A DNA stretch of 64,000 nucleotides from Dipylidium caninum (GCA_017562135.1 QEYB01000468.1:70869-134868); one strand, 5' to 3'; counted from the stretch's first letter, positions 49,660 through 63,877 are shown. Notes: a model not told the origin generated them from the sequence alone. Made by a program: numbers and translations.

Positions 49660-50916
49660 TTCTACGGACTTTTTCTGTTTGGCACTTGACGTTCTACAAA
49701 GAGTAAAAGTTTTATCTGGAGCTGCAGGATACTCCGTGCTTATACAAGAGACCGCATTCACATATCACAGGAATCTTAAATTAGCATTTATCCTTTTGAA
49801 TGCATAAATCACACAACAGAAGCAACCCAAACAACGAAGTGCACAGGTGTTTAAATCGCTTGAGAGCAAAAAGCTCCACGACGCAGAATCAGTTTCCAGA
49901 TGGTTGCACGAAAAAATGCTGCTGTTGTGAGAAGAAAGTGGCGCATAACACCTAGGTGTTTCATGATGCCCTTAACACACAAATCTAGGCGTGCGTTAAC
50001 ATACATAGAGAAAACAGAGAGAGAATTAGGTTTGTCGTCTGGACGAGTGTAAATAAATTACAACTTCGAGATGCTTACGGAATCGAAAGGCTACTCACTG
50101 GAGAAGGAGCGCAGGTGTGACAGAATTGCCTGCATTGAGGCTCTGCAATTATAAAGGCGCGGTTTCGTTGGTACCCAAGTGCTATCGCAATGCTATTGGC
50201 ACAGGGGTGGATAATTGACACTGTTTGCGTTTTGTGTCGCGGTAAGATCAAGCCTTTAGAGGCGAACTCCAACAGCACAAACTCAAATTCCATAGGCTAA
50301 AGATGGTTGAGAGGAACTTAAGTGCAAATTTACGGAATCAGATTCCGCTCTACCCCACTCATAATGCCCTCCATATGAGGAAAATATTCCTCATCCGACT
50401 TTAAACAACTCGAATTTTCATTCACCTACTTGGAGAGGGAGGTTGTTTAGGGAGCGCAGTGTGTTTGAGATTACTTCTAGGCAATAGAATGAAGCGTGGT
50501 GTGCGCTTCTGTCATCTCTAAGGGCGTGAATATGCGGAAGTGAACTAAGAATGAACCTCATTAGTGTTGAGAGGCATTCTACTGCTGTTCGGCATCTGTC
50601 GCCAAATACTTTTGGCCCCAAAGGGATCGTGATATCACCACAACACCATACTTTACCACAAATTTGAGATTCTTCGTGATTGGAGACCAGATCACGGCAA
50701 GGATAAAAATACTATAAGGAGCGTTGAATTGTAATTTAGGACTCCAAAGAGCATGCATTTCGAGAAACAATTTTTTGCACGGGCATGAAGATTCCAAAAT
50801 AGATTACCCTTAGTGATTAAAAGGCACATTTAGAGGTGATTGGGACAACTGATCAGCCGGTAAACTAGCTTCCATAAATTTAGCTAGCGACAATAGTTAA
50901 TATCCTCTGCACAACC
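49660..50916. other. Interval upstream of GT14-E
   Basis: Should hold the GT14-E promoter. Short minus-strand frames at 50075-50797 show no recognised features. Confidence 0.35.
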
Positions 50917-51264
50917 TTATATTTGGGTCCCTCTTCTCCCAAAACTAAGAATACTTGAGTCCAGGTCCCGTTTTGATCTTAAATTTTTTAGTGCCCTGTC
51001 AGGAAATCGAGTAGGGGAAGAAAACGTGAGATTTGTTAGAAAATATAAGGCGTGCTTCTGGGAGCATTCGACACCGCATTCTCGTCGACTTTCGAGGCAA
51101 CAGGCCTGGAAAAGACAAAGATCTCCTCCAGCCACACACAGTAATGTCCCAATGCACAATCTCTTCAGCGGAAGGGCTCTTCCAACTAACCTCGATGTTC
51201 ATCAACACTTCACCCGCAGCACCGTCGACGCAGGCAATATACCAGCTTACACACGCAGAATGAT
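50917..51264 (-). CDS. Candidate cysteine-rich peptide precursor with an amidation-type site
   Basis: Two minus-strand exons in a GC-richer patch. Exon a (51191-51264) reads HSACVSWYIACVDGAAGEV and ends GAG|GTTAGT. An 85-base intron ends TTTTCCAG. Exon b (50917-51105) reads ACCLESRRECGVECSQKHAL and continues to a stop. Cysteines fall as C-x6-C-x14-CC-x6-C-x3-C, the C-C-CC-C-C order seen in knottins, though the spacing matches none I know. The last 19 residues contain SKR-DLDSSILSF-GRR-GTQI, a peptide bracketed by dibasic sites with Gly as an amide donor, as in neuropeptide precursors. No signal-peptide exon was found, so secretion is not shown. The opposite strand is also partly open. Speculative. 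Confidence 0.3.
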
Positions 51265-52595
51265 CTTGACGAATATTTTGAGTAAAGTGGAAAATAAACA
51301 ATATTGAGTTTTTTTTAGTAATCACAAATTGCCAATTCGTAAGAAGTATTATCTGATCTGATTCCAACAAAATGAATTCATGCCCCAAATATGCCTTTTA
51401 GAGTAAGTTTTCGGAAGACACCATAGCATTTCTTGAGGTTAATCAAAGCGAACTGACAAGACTTACAAGTTTTTCTCATGAAGAAGAGAACAGAGCACAG
51501 TGCTTTTCTGCTTACCACTAAAAATTTCAATTCGAAAGTATTCACATAAATAACTCGAAAGCACGTCCGAGTAAAGTTAGCACCACCCTTTGTTATAATT
51601 CAAACTTCCTCTCGTTCATATTTATTTCATTTTTGCTCATAAATAGGTGCGAGACTACACCAAGAGTAAATTCAGTGTCGGCATTTATTGATGGAGGCAA
51701 TAGATACTGCCCGCGTATGGCAAAGAAACAGACTTATTCGGTCGCAACGTACAGACCATGGGTCGGGAAGGTTAACGGATAGGAGAATGTGATTTAAGCG
51801 ATAAACATCCACCGAAAGTATGGGAAAGCGGTGTTATTTTTCTCTTTACGAGTTGGGTTTTAGCGGTAAGTAACCAATTGCTGGGCGACGTAGAATTACT
51901 CTACTCTTAAACACCAAATTCTGCTAGATTTAAATAAACTGCTGAGGATTATTTGCCCTATTTGCGCTGCATTGAGGCAATGCGTACTGTCATCGCCTTC
52001 ATGGACTTTCTGTTGTGCATTCCAAGCATGTTTAAAAGGTTCCACAAAGCCGGAGCTGTGTGCGCACCCAGTGGGGCCGGCTGCAAATATAGGACATACT
52101 AGACTGACGAGAATTTACTGTGAACTTTGAACGACAAGGCTCCTCATGACGTTACCTGCATCTTACCAAGTCACTCATTTCCTCATAAGAAGATCGGTTC
52201 ATAAGAGAAATTGTTGATGCATAGCACCGAGTTTGAGTGTGAGTATCCGAACTTCTTGTAGACTTCACTTGTGATTGTCTCTTTGAATGGCAATGATTCC
52301 AGAAGCCTCGTTACTTAAGAAGGTCCACAACAAAGGCCTACCTTAATCGTTCTAAATAATATTGCAATGAAACTCATATCAAAATATTATTTGACAAGCA
52401 TGATTTTAAAGTCGATAGTGAACGCACAAGCATAATTTAACAAAGGGATGTTGGACACTAAGTAATGCGAATAAGTAAAGGAATTTATGTTGATGTGTTA
52501 TAACTTTGTGGCCTGCACGTGCAGCTTTCACTTATGAGGTCATGAATTAAAATAATCAGACGAATGATGAACAATGCTGTCTAAAAGTTGAACAC
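51265..52595. other. AT-rich interval, no recognised gene
   Basis: It would contain any upstream exons of the cysteine-rich candidate; I could not identify one. Confidence 0.35.
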
Positions 52596-52773
52596 CTTGT
52601 AAGTGAAATGGTACGTGATAGAGCGGACTGAGTTTCATCGCCTTAAATATGGACGTTGATGCTTGTGCAATAATATAAGGAAGATGACAGCAGTCTCTGC
52701 AACTAGGAGGCACCTGCTTAGCACTTTTCCCCCAGCTAAAAGGTGGCTTTTTAACTGTAGAATGTGAACTGCC
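52596..52773 (-). other. Possible internal exon, unknown protein
   Basis: Open between a TTTCAG acceptor and a CAAG|GTGTTC donor, reading KKPPFSWGKSAKQ, SCRDCCHLPYIIAQAS and SPLYHVPFHLQ. No neighbouring exon or family identified. Confidence 0.22.
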
Positions 52774-54709
52774 CTGAAATGAAAGCAAGTGAAAATGATC
52801 AGTTAATGAATTTAGCTGTTAAAGGCGGAAGCAATCCAGAGAATGATTGTGCGCGTGACCTGCAAGCGGATTTAACTCTAACTTATGACTTCCGATGATT
52901 GACAACTAACTTCCCCTTATCGCTGCGTCAACCCTTGAGAAAACCTTGATGCTATGATTAGGCTCGGCCTCTACTAATCATTAGTGCCTTACGTACGCCG
53001 GGAGGGTTTTGCAAGCCAGAGATGTGAGCACCGAGGTGCTGCTGTCATTCAATATAAAACTTTTCTTTGAGTGAACATTGGGATTTAAACTTTTTTATCA
53101 AGTACCTATTTCAAAGTTAAGGAAAATGGGCAAATTTTCCACACTGACTGGTTTTTAAACAGAGGAGTTACCACTGATTACCACGATAGGTGCCTATCAA
53201 AAACACGGCTGGTAAACATTACATGGCTTGAGGTAGGAGGAATTGCGCAAGGTAAAGAGGCACCCGTGACTTGCAGGAGGCTTATGTGATGGCTTTAATT
53301 GTCGAGTTAAGATGAACTTAACGCCGTGCTCATTGGTCTTAGGCTTACAGTCTACTTAAACAATATGAGTGACTCCAATTAACGGCATTATTTGACTTCA
53401 GTAGCCACAGTTGGCAGACCGGTTCTCGGACCACTTCTATCGGTTCCGCCTTTGTCATGACGCCATAATCAACCAGTTTTTATAACCTTCCAACCAATTT
53501 AGTGGATAATTGCCATATAAAGCCAAAATGACAACTTTCATCTCGATATCGTTCACTTATAAAAAGCGAACGACTCCTCCCTTCATCAATGGTTGGGGAG
53601 ATTAGCCGCTGCCACCGCAGTAGGTACGGTCATTCGGTAGTTTGCATGGCTGACAGCTTAATGGGTGCCAATTGATGGTGTGTGGCCCTGGCATATCAAC
53701 ACCAATTTCGAGACGTGGATGTTTAAATGCTGAGACGAACAAGAGTAAATAAAAAGCGACAATTGTTAAGCCCTTTGCTTACACACAGTCAAGCTATCAT
53801 TGCCAATCTTTAGACCTGAATGTCGACTAACATTTGATGTTACCACTGTTTATTTCAGGTGAATCGAACTTTTCAGCAACGAAGAGTGAGTGGAGAAATA
53901 AAAAGGTGGTAATACCGAATGAGTTTAATGGGCTATCATGAGCAAGAAATCACCTCCACTGTGCTCGAAGTTGTCTTCAAACGGTCAGTTTACTAGTGCG
54001 AAACATACAAAGCAAAATCTAGAATAATACGATCAGACCCCAATCCACAAGAGTGGTCTCAGCGGAGGTTGGACACGGTAATTCCTTCATAGTGCACTCT
54101 ATCATACATCGTTCCCCATATAAGTAGGAAAGGTCTTACTCTGCCGCCGAGGTATTCGATTTCCTCCCTTAACCATACCATGTACGTCACCACGAACATC
54201 GGTCTCGATGGGGAGAGGTGTATTTGACATGAAGTCTAGAAATAAACCACGTTTGATATGTCATTCCTGTTACAAAATCTGCCCCTAATATTTGAGTTAG
54301 AAGCGTTGAAGAAGAGGACAATTAGAGTTAATTATTAGCGGACTACACAGGAGGTTACGCAAATATTCTCCCAAATCTGACCAAATATGATATAGAGAAG
54401 TTTTGCCCGCTATGTGAACTTTTCGTTTCCCTTTTTGAGATGTTGTGAACTGGAGGCCATTTATAAGCGATATTTACTGAATTGGCCGCAATCTGGTCAT
54501 TACAGGAGGGTATGTTAACATTTTCAGGCAAACAGCGAGACCGAGGCACTAAATTGTGTAGTCGCATTCGTTAGGTCCATTGTTAGCTAAAAGTAGCATT
54601 TCCTAAACGGCACGATTTCATTTACCAACCAACCGTGAGCAGGTTATGACCATAGCTGCGAGGCCACAATCTGTGTCCCCAGAATCGTGGAAACAGTGTG
54701 CACCTGCTG
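52774..54709. other. Interval without a recognised gene
   Basis: Mixed composition, short frames only. Confidence 0.35.
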
Positions 54710-55171
54710 ATGGGGAGAGGCCGGGCCCAAAATGACAGGTGGATGATAACTCCGTGCAACCTACACATGTATGTGGACATGCCAAAGGGAACGCCTCTCT
54801 GTTGGCACATGAGGGTGCACCTCAGAAAGCAAATGACAGCCCACATTCAAACGTTATACCCGAGAAAATGTCTTCTTCCCCATGAGGATGGGGATAGAGA
54901 GGGAGGAGAGTCGAAAACATCCCCAGCAATTTTTCCAATCACTGGATTTAAAATCACATATCTGCGGGCCATCCAAATACGTCAAAAATATGCACAACAC
55001 CACGCATTTGCGGGAAATCGTCTCCTAGTTATTCCCCTTGAAATGATTCCAATTTTGAGAGGCAGTGAGGTCCGACTGGTGAAGGATTCCCGGTGTTGCT
55101 TCATTCCTGATGGTAAGTGCTCCACGCAGAAGAGACGTAATTTTTTAAGAGTCCAAAGTGATAAGAGGTGA
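54710..55171 (+). CDS. Uncharacterised 153-codon open frame
   Basis: ATG at 54710 with stop at 55171. Rich in Arg, His and Cys, containing HMYVDMPKGTPLCWHMRVHL and FKITYLRAIQIRQKYAQHH. No signal peptide, membrane span or known domain. It lies 320 bases upstream of duplicated block C and has no copy in block B. Chance cannot be excluded. Confidence 0.22.
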   Translation: MGRGRAQNDRWMITPCNLHMYVDMPKGTPLCWHMRVHLRKQMTAHIQTLYPRKCLLPHEDGDREGGESKTSPAIFPITGFKITYLRAIQIRQKYAQHHAFAGNRLLVIPLEMIPILRGSEVRLVKDSRCCFIPDGKCSTQKRRNFLRVQSDKR

Positions 55172-55489
55172 TGAATAAATGAAGGAGTCTTTAGGAGAGT
55201 CAGAAAATCCACTTAAGTTCAATAGGTAGACGCGTGATGAGACTAAACCATGCATCACAATTACATCCAACATAAAACAGTATTCCTCGGGTCCACTAAG
55301 TGAGGGTTGGGGCATAAACTTTCATGGAAAGCCTCCGCTTACTTGCTTGATCAGAGCAAACTTACTTCTGACAACTCAGCGTTGGCTATTTATGCATAAA
55401 CACTCCGCAGAAGGAGATATCAAACTAATAACTGTTAAACGGGTTTAGAATATGGGTAGAAAAAAGGAGCACGTGAAATAATTCCAGAG

Positions 55490-55998
55490 ATGTCCTGGTA
55501 CAAGGGCACCGTGTATGGAGCATTCCGAAGGACTTTTTGCAAGCGGCAGTACTGGGATCGACCCTGGCTCCGATTCGTGAACTTCTTCTTCAGCACAGAA
55601 TGTTTAATCATCCTGACGAGCTATTCTTCTCCTCTCTGGCCTACAACCCCCAACTCAAACTCCCTGGAGCCTGTGTCGTGGCGCCGCTGCCACGGTCCGA
55701 GGTGAACCTCGGCTTCCCCACCAAATATGTGGTGTGGCGCGACTACGGCATTACCTGTCCCACCAAATACGTGCGCTCCATCTGCATCCTCGGGACGCCA
55801 CATTTGTCGCAACTGCGCAGTGCACCACACCTCTTCGCCAACAAATTCCATGCCGACTACCACCCGGAAGCCTATGATCAAATGGAGAGATGGTACTTCG
55901 AAAAGTTGACCAAGGAAGTAGAGTCGGGCTCTTACGCAAGTGACGCTTTCGACACCGCCTTCTATGCCAATCGCTCGTGCTCTCACCTGCACATGTAA
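55490..55998 (+). pseudogene. Orphan GT14 exon 2, copy C, frameshifted
   Basis: Same exon as in the intact GT14 gene but with one G missing at about 55530 (CGAAGGACTT against CGAAGGGACTT), so the frame breaks after GAFRR. The last codon is ATG instead of ATC. Upstream sequence is unrelated to the GT14 intron; AG still precedes the exon, but there is no first exon. Confidence 0.85.
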
Positions 55999-58900
55999 AT
56001 ATTAGCGAAATGGTCCGTCCTTCTTCTCCCCTCTTTCCTGGAGGGCAGTAAATGGGGCTCGGAAGAAAGCGAAGTAGGAGGGTTGCAGAGGTCACTCGCA
56101 GCATCACCAGTGCCTACCGTCCGCGCGATGTCAGTGTGTGCTGCAATGTGGCTTTAGTTCAGGTACTCGCATTAGCCTCCATTAGACCTCCTCCACTTCT
56201 TCCACTTCCATTCATTCTCTTTGCCCGCCTCCCTTCGAGAGGCGTCTGTCCCTCTGCATGCGGTGGAAGTCTCTCCAAGAGCTAGTCTTGCAAACACACC
56301 CCCCTCACCCACAGGGCGGTATTGGCACACGTAGCGTGAACAGTCCTTTCTACCAGGTTCACTTGAGCTATTTGGCATGGCGTTGGGAACGCCTTGGTGA
56401 GGCTGATCCCCAGTCCACTCGGTTGCAAGTGACGCTGTAGCGCTTCACACTGGTCGTCTGATCACCGGTGCTGAAAACTCCTTCAACGGTGAGGAATTGT
56501 GTGAGATTTTACTGGGACAATGACCTTTAGCATGTGTCCTCTATAAATGCGCCTACAAAATTACCTTTCTTAGCTTCTATTTACGTGCCAGGCCACTAAC
56601 TCTCTGTTTGGGCGCCACTCTCCGTTGGATGATGTCACGAGGCAACTTCCCTATTCCCAATTGAGCTCGCCAGCTTCCCCTCCACTGAACGCCGCCTGCC
56701 GTTCGGGCTCGTAATCAAAATGATTCTCCCCCTCTCCCACATTTCCTGCAGCCAATTCACAACTGTAAGGCGAATCTTTCTCCGTAACCGAATCTTCTTC
56801 AGGAAGTCCCAGCTTATTCGTGGTATATGTCGCAAGTGGTCGACCTCTTCGTTGTGGTCCAATTAAAGCCTTCTGTCTCACTCATCCGTGTGTGCCCGTC
56901 TCACGGCATTTGCGTCTGTCTGCTATAGCTGAAGCCTGAAAAGCATAAACGGGAACGCCTCACCGTGTGGTGGTTTATTTTGTGGAAATTTATGCTCTTT
57001 CCATTACAGCGAGTGGAGGCAGAACAACTGCTTCGAACCTGAAGCACTCACGTAGCACCCTTCTAACAGCGGTTGACACAGGGAGCCCGAATCACAAAGA
57101 CGATTTCTTCTCGCCTTTCATCATAGGACTGAATACTAACTCCATTCCGTTGCAATGACTAGTGAGAAAGTCAGGCTTGGCTTCAGCAACAACCCCAGTG
57201 TAGAATGAATAGACCGTGATCCACTCATTTGCCCTGAAGTGGTTCTTTCAATGCCACTTTGCCACTCCTGGGGTAAATTGGCTTGCTCAGACCTGTCGAG
57301 AATTCGTTCGGTGTGCATTCAGGTAGGTTCCACGTAGGCCTCGTCTTCACGATAAACTGGTTTCCCTCAAAATTACCTTAGTGCTCTCTCATTACCCGCA
57401 AAATCTGCTGCTCTCGCCTTGAACAAACTGCCCTCTTGTTGTGCGTTTGAGCCAACATCAGGACAGCCGACTATGGCCTTCGAGCAAGTCGTCACAACTC
57501 TAAAAAGCACCATTTCGTAAGATTACTCTCACGCGTCCTCTTGGCCCCACTCAACCTCGTCGAGGGTGAACGATGCGTCGAGGTCTGCTCAGTATTGAAG
57601 GAGGCGGTGACAAATGCACCCATCAAGCTCTCTCCGCTTTGTTCATTTCGCATCCCCAGACACTTCGACCGTAGCGCGATGGAGGACGACTATTTGACCA
57701 CCAGGTAACCAGAGCACGACTTGAAGGCGACGACCACTTGGTGGTCTCTGGTCCTCAATTGGCCGGTTTTACGACGGCATTTAGGTGTTATTTGTACAAT
57801 GAAATACCCCCCCCCTCCTCCTCCTCCTCCCCCGCCGGTTCAGAGTTCCTTTCGCCGCCTGCGTCAAGGGCAAAACCACTACACGTGGTACTTTGGCTAG
57901 TCGACAACACGGATACCTTGACCTGTGGCGGAATGCGGATAGTCAGTCATTCAGGAACCTAAGTTCACCACTCTCCCCCTCAAGAGGCCCTCAAGCGTGC
58001 TGGGAAAATCGGGCGAAAACAGGGATACCGACATGTAGACAAACACGAACAACCCAGTACGTCTCATTAGTGGTCAGAACTAAGTCGCCTTCGCCTTGAT
58101 GCCTTTACCTGCTCGTACTTACCTTTTTTGATTCTTGACTTGGTCAAACTCATTTATTTCCACTGTCCCAATAGTCACGTAAGTCCTCCACCTACCCACT
58201 CTTTTTGCGTCATGTATGCACTCGTGCCGAAGCCCAAGTGAGTCTGCGAGTAGACAGGCTCCGCGGTTGATAACAACTCCAGAGCAATTCTGCCGCCACT
58301 GCCTTGTCGATTGCTCAGCCGTCTGCCGGTCTCATGCCCAAAACTGCCACACACAGCCACTCCAACCAAGTTCACTCGGTTGGACATTTATGTTGAGTAG
58401 TGTTGATTGAAATGGAGGGGCCTCACACCTCTCCTGTTCGCCGAGTAATGAGGGAGCAGGCGTTGTAAGGGAGCATCGTCGTCAGTGAAGGGTATTGGGG
58501 AGTTTTCTTAGAAAGATAAACTAGCCCGATGTATGTGTCATACCTCCAGAGTGGGGGGTGAGGGGAGGAGAGTGATTGACGAGATACCATTCGATGATGA
58601 CTACTCGGGGGTCCACTCGGTTGCTTCATTCACATGTAGTTTAACTCACACTGGTGGGAGTCCTGACGCGGCGTTGGCAAGCGTTCCGTGACCATGTGGC
58701 CGTAACTGAGGCAAGAAGCACCATTTCTTCAGTATGCAATAAAGCTAGCGATAGGGTGGGGTATTGCACGCATGCTGTGGTCGTAGAGACGCGAGTATCC
58801 GGCGCCAAGTCACGGGCTCACAGGTGCGAAACTCGAGGAATTGGCGCTGTGTAGGCATTAAAGTCCTACAAACCGGATTGCACCCTCGTCCTCGGTATTG

Positions 58901-61900
58901 ACGGTGTTCACCTTGTCCCATTGCAAGGTGTCACGGCAAAATCAGCCGAAAACTCGAAAAAAGTGGCAAATCAAAGAGGAGCTGTCATGCGAGGGTATGG
59001 AGCACTTAGAGGGTCGACTCAACAGGCAGGTCGGATAAATGGGAAAGGACTCAGTAGACATGGTCGCCCACGTAACCCAGACACCGCGGATGATGACGAA
59101 GCCACTTAGCCTGTGCTGCGACGGCACGCATAGGTCGACAGTGTCGGCTCGAGGTTTCACAATTTCATTGAAAGGAAGTCCTCGACATTAAATGCCGTGC
59201 CTGAACAGAGATTGTAGCACTGAACTGGTGGAAATAGGCCTCTCATCATAAAACCACACCCGCGGGCACGATATAACGCCGAGGGTAGGAGCAGAATCGT
59301 AAGCTCCAAGGTGAAACATCATGGCGTGAAAACGTCCGTCGCATGTGAGCATTTGGCATTTCCTTCTTCGGTGTCATCGCAGGTCCGCACGGTCGAGAGA
59401 AGACGATGACTCGGGTGGAGGATGTGATGCTGTCACAGATAGGACTGGGTACCGGGCATGTCATATCGCGTGTCGCGAACTTGTGAGCAGCCTGACTGGG
59501 CTGCAGTTGCCCCTCCTTATTTCAGAATGCCAGTCATCCAGGGAAATTTGTCCCGCACTTGTGAAAGAAGAGGACGAAAGTCACTGTGGGCACTTGTATC
59601 GGGGAAACGCTGCAGCTCATTCTTCAGCAAAAAATAGTTAGGGGAAGAACAAATGAATGCCAGTACTGTTCTACTACCCAAGTAATCGGCTACTTTTTAC
59701 CTCGCAAATTGGTGAGGTAACAAAAACGGTACAGATCATGGGGTATATTAAGTCTTACGCTTCTCTCCTGCGTGAGGGGTCGAAACCGCATAAAACACCC
59801 CCTGAGAATGAATGAAAGGCACTGACTGTCTGTCGTATCCACACAAAAAGCAACAATGCTGTCAGGGCATTAGGGGGAGAATGGTTGAAATGGTAGTTAA
59901 CAGTGTGTGAAGTGAAGTAGAACTGTGACGCCTTGCGTAAACCCATACGACGACCAGTTGACTGAACAATCCGAGCCGGTCGTGTGCCGTAGGGGTGACG
60001 ATTAGTGAGGAGTCGAAATGCTTCTAAGTCAACATAATCAACAGGTACACGCGCCGCAAGACCGAGTGATCAATTGGGAATGGTGATCCGACGCCGTCTT
60101 GAGGCTATCAAAACTGGACCACGAGAACTCCGCAACGCCTTCGTGCCACGAGGGACTGAATACCAGCATCTGAGACAACACTGCAGTAGAGAGTCGACTA
60201 CAGTTAGCTGGAGAGTGTTGGCTCGTGGTCAGATTGTCAATCTAATGACACAGCTCGGTTGACGTAAAACACAAGTTTGGGGGACTGGTGATTGTCGCAA
60301 AGCAGTTGAAATGGAAGGCGTTGACGCCACAGTAATCTGGATGCACAAAAGTCGCCCCCATCATTGTACAGTGTGAAAAACCTCCAAATAAGGCTAATCA
60401 ATAGTCAGGCTGAAAGATTATTTTGCATTTCCACCGCTTCTCCATCGCTGTCTTGCCTGTTGCACATCAAATGTCACCCTGGTCGGCAACCAACAATACT
60501 CCTCCCATACCTTCCTTGTCGTGTAATTATCGTTGCGATGTTCGCAGTGATTTCAAGTGCCAATCGGAACTCAAAAAGACTCACATGTTCAGCCACCAAA
60601 CCAGTCCCACGAGGAGGCATTTTAGGCATTCCAATCGGCTACTCGAGTCACCTAGTGAACAGAAGGCAGTCGCTCCGTCTATTCGTGTTTGCGTCAAATT
60701 GCCTGCACATTTCGCCTCCACCTCCACCTCCTCCGCCTCCCTCCTCCGCTCATCCTCGCCTCATCCTCATCCTCTTTCTCATCCTCATCCTCATCCTCAA
60801 CCGTACCTCCGACCCCATCTGGCTGCCATCTCTGGCGGCGATTTCGCTCGCTGCCGCTAGACATGAGCCCTCCTTTCTGTGCATGCTCACAAGATTGGCT
60901 GGTTTTGCCGTCAACTACGACATTTTTGTGGTGCTCTCTACCACCGCAGCCAACAATCGCATCCTGTTCTTGTCCGACTTGCACATCATGGCCAACTTCA
61001 CACATTGGCATGAGCGAATCGTTCCCTTTCAGTCCTTTCAGCTGCTCCGATGCCATGGGGCCCGGTTATGTGGTCAACGCAGCTGAGAGTGGACCGAATA
61101 GTCGAGAGTCGGCCTTCCCAACAACCTCGTACATTTCTCATATCAATGAGTCTAATTGCCACCCACGAAGGATTCACAAGAGTCTGTCATAAATATGAAC
61201 GATTCGACTGTCCACACATCTCACACATGGTGCGCGCCACATGTCAGGAGCATGTTCTACCGTCAACCGCAGCTTCCTCAAAAGAGGCTGTTCTCTTCCG
61301 CCACCCACACCGCCATCAGTCCCTCGACACGAACGCAATCGAAGTGTCCACTTCTGCTGTGGCTGCTTTGCAGGCCTCAAGGACAGCGCAGCCTCCACTC
61401 GCCCTATCTCACAACGGATTCCAGCGCAACCGCGCGACTAAACGCGGCTTTGCGGTATAAGTCATTCCGAGTGACATAGAGGCGCGTATTGCGTCTTCCT
61501 ACCATGCCGTGATTAAGCGAACCTCGTAGTGAAGCGGTGGAGGCGGCGAGTTAAGTGAAGTGTAGGGCTACTCGGCGAGATTGATCTCTCATGGGACAGT
61601 GGACAGCCTCGCGCATTCACCATAATTCCTGCACACTTGAAATAGGACCTCCTTTATTATCCAACGAGATGTATGTCGCGCAGGACTCAGGTCTGCTCCT
61701 CTGTGCGCCGCTGGCATGATTTGCCCACTGGCTAGTTAGTGGTAGGCAAAAGGGCTGTGTAACGCTGCGTGCTTTGCGCTCAGGCTGTCGAGATTATTTA
61801 TCTCTCGCCAAATCCTCTTCTCCTTGTTCCATATTCCGTGCTCAGCCCGGCCCTGCCCTGCCTTCCCCGGCCTGTCCTCGTCTGGCCTGGCCTCCCGACC

Positions 61901-62337
61901 CGCTGCTCACGACATCTGGCAATGCGGAACTCTGGTCTGCTTACTTCCACAACGATCGAGTCGAGACCCTCGGCTTGGCGGTGGCCTCACAGTGGTGGGG
62001 CAGGAGACTTCATTCTCACAAGTGCCATCTCGGATTCGAGGAGGTTGACGGGCGGAAGTGGATAAGGAATTTGGGATAGAAAGCATACCAAACTTTCTTT
62101 CAACACCAATAATAGGCATGCGAGTGCGATTTTAATCTGGACAATACATTAATACATTTGATTAATTTAAAGTCTATGACCAAATAAGTGAGGCTTTTTT
62201 CTCTTGCAAGCTTTCACCACTTTTGTTTTTAATCCGCTCCACAATTTTTTCAGCTACATATATGCACTCAGTGCTGCCTTGTCTTTGCGTCCCACGTGGT
62301 GCTGCCGGTTGCGTGTTTTGCCTGTTGTTTTGGTGTC

Positions 62338-63877
62338 ATGAGTTCTATTTCCTGAGGATTTGTTAGTAGATTTTGGAAGAATGGGAGTTGATTAGTAATT
62401 TCGTCAACCACTGCTCTTACAGGTAGGCCTTGCGCCTGTTTTTTTTGCCAATGTTATTTTGACCCTGTTTCGCGTGTTTTATCGCTGGACTTTAGTTCTG
62501 AGATCAGATTTATTTGAATTCAAATGTTTTTAGAGGAACTTTCGGAGGGATTCATTTTATCGCAATAGATCCTTCAGATGTTATTTTGGAGAGCATTACC
62601 AACATCATCAGGCGCCATAGCAGAGCCATCGCCATCTTCCGAGGTATCTGCAATGCCAGCCAATAACTCCCGCAGATAAGACCATCCAACAAAGCCACAA
62701 AAGTTTTTTCCCCATCTCAGAACACTCGAGACGAAAAACGGTCAGTTTCCTTGACCATTAACTCTTTTTCAATCTCTGCTGGTGTGAACAAATTTCTCAA
62801 ATTATTCTAAGTCACTACTAATTCAAATTCGAGATCGTGTTAATTCGACCTCTACGCCCTCTAATTTCGACGCCTTTTGACCAATACAAACAGTCCAAAC
62901 GATGACACAACGTCAAGTTGTCTTGGTCACTAACTCTTCCATCTATCTGATTGTGAAAGATACCTCAATTTCTTCAAGGTCATCTACTAATTTCAAAAAT
63001 CGATTATCCGAGTAAAGCAAGCAAATCTTAAGCTTCCCTACTTCAACACTTAGACCCATGCTCAAGCAGTCTCAAACGTGACGATCTCATGCGAAGCCAT
63101 TGCCTTTAATGAGCGCCCTGTCCTTGTTGCACTCTTATTTAATCCCTCCAAGGGTATACTCACAGGCCTTCAATATTTTGAACGTAGGCGACTGGTGAAC
63201 TTCCTTCACCTCACACGACCTACAAAAATTCCTGCCGTTGCAGACTTTGCCGACACGGGTATTTCCCCTTTTCAACATGTCCCCATTTATCGCCAACCGG
63301 TTGTGGCCTTCCGAGCGGACGAATTTCACGCAAAGATACTCTGGATTTTTGTCATCATTCTATGGGAAAATTGGTCCATCAATTGAGACGCTAAAGATGG
63401 GCGCCAAAAACAGGTCCTCCTCGTTCAATTCCTAATGCCGGTCCCGAGTCCCCGCCAGCTATCGATCCCGGCTTTCATTCCTTGCCGTAACTCCATACCG
63501 TAATGGCAACTACCGATTTGCCTCCAAATCACCCTTCGGGGGGAGATGGTATGCTTTTTTCTCGAGCTATACAGAGAATTTTCCTCATCCCTCCGTAATG
63601 AACCCCCTGTTGAGTAACGAATGTGCACGAGAATTCTGAGTGGCCTTCTGGGGAACAACGGAGGTAATTGTATTCGGTCGCCAGAATTAACTGGGCCACG
63701 TTGGTACACAGCCAGTAATCAGACCACTACTTCGGCTGAAAAGATACAATTCCGGTGAATCGATATTACTTGGGAACATGGCCTCAACGATGAGTGCTTC
63801 CTCGAATCGAAAGCCGCTTAAATTGTGTTGAAAGACGACCATACTGCTACCACTCGTCCTTAAACAGTCAATTTTAG
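62338..63877 (+). pseudogene. Degraded copy of the Ser/Thr-rich gene
   Basis: Counterpart of 37802-39273. An extra T in codon 5 (ATTTCCTGAG) brings an early stop, and many further one-base insertions plus substitutions and a 6-base loss (near 62630) break the rest. Start ATG, intron position and final TTTTAG are still recognisable. The substitutions show it is a genuinely diverged copy, not only a poor consensus of block B. Confidence 0.8.
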
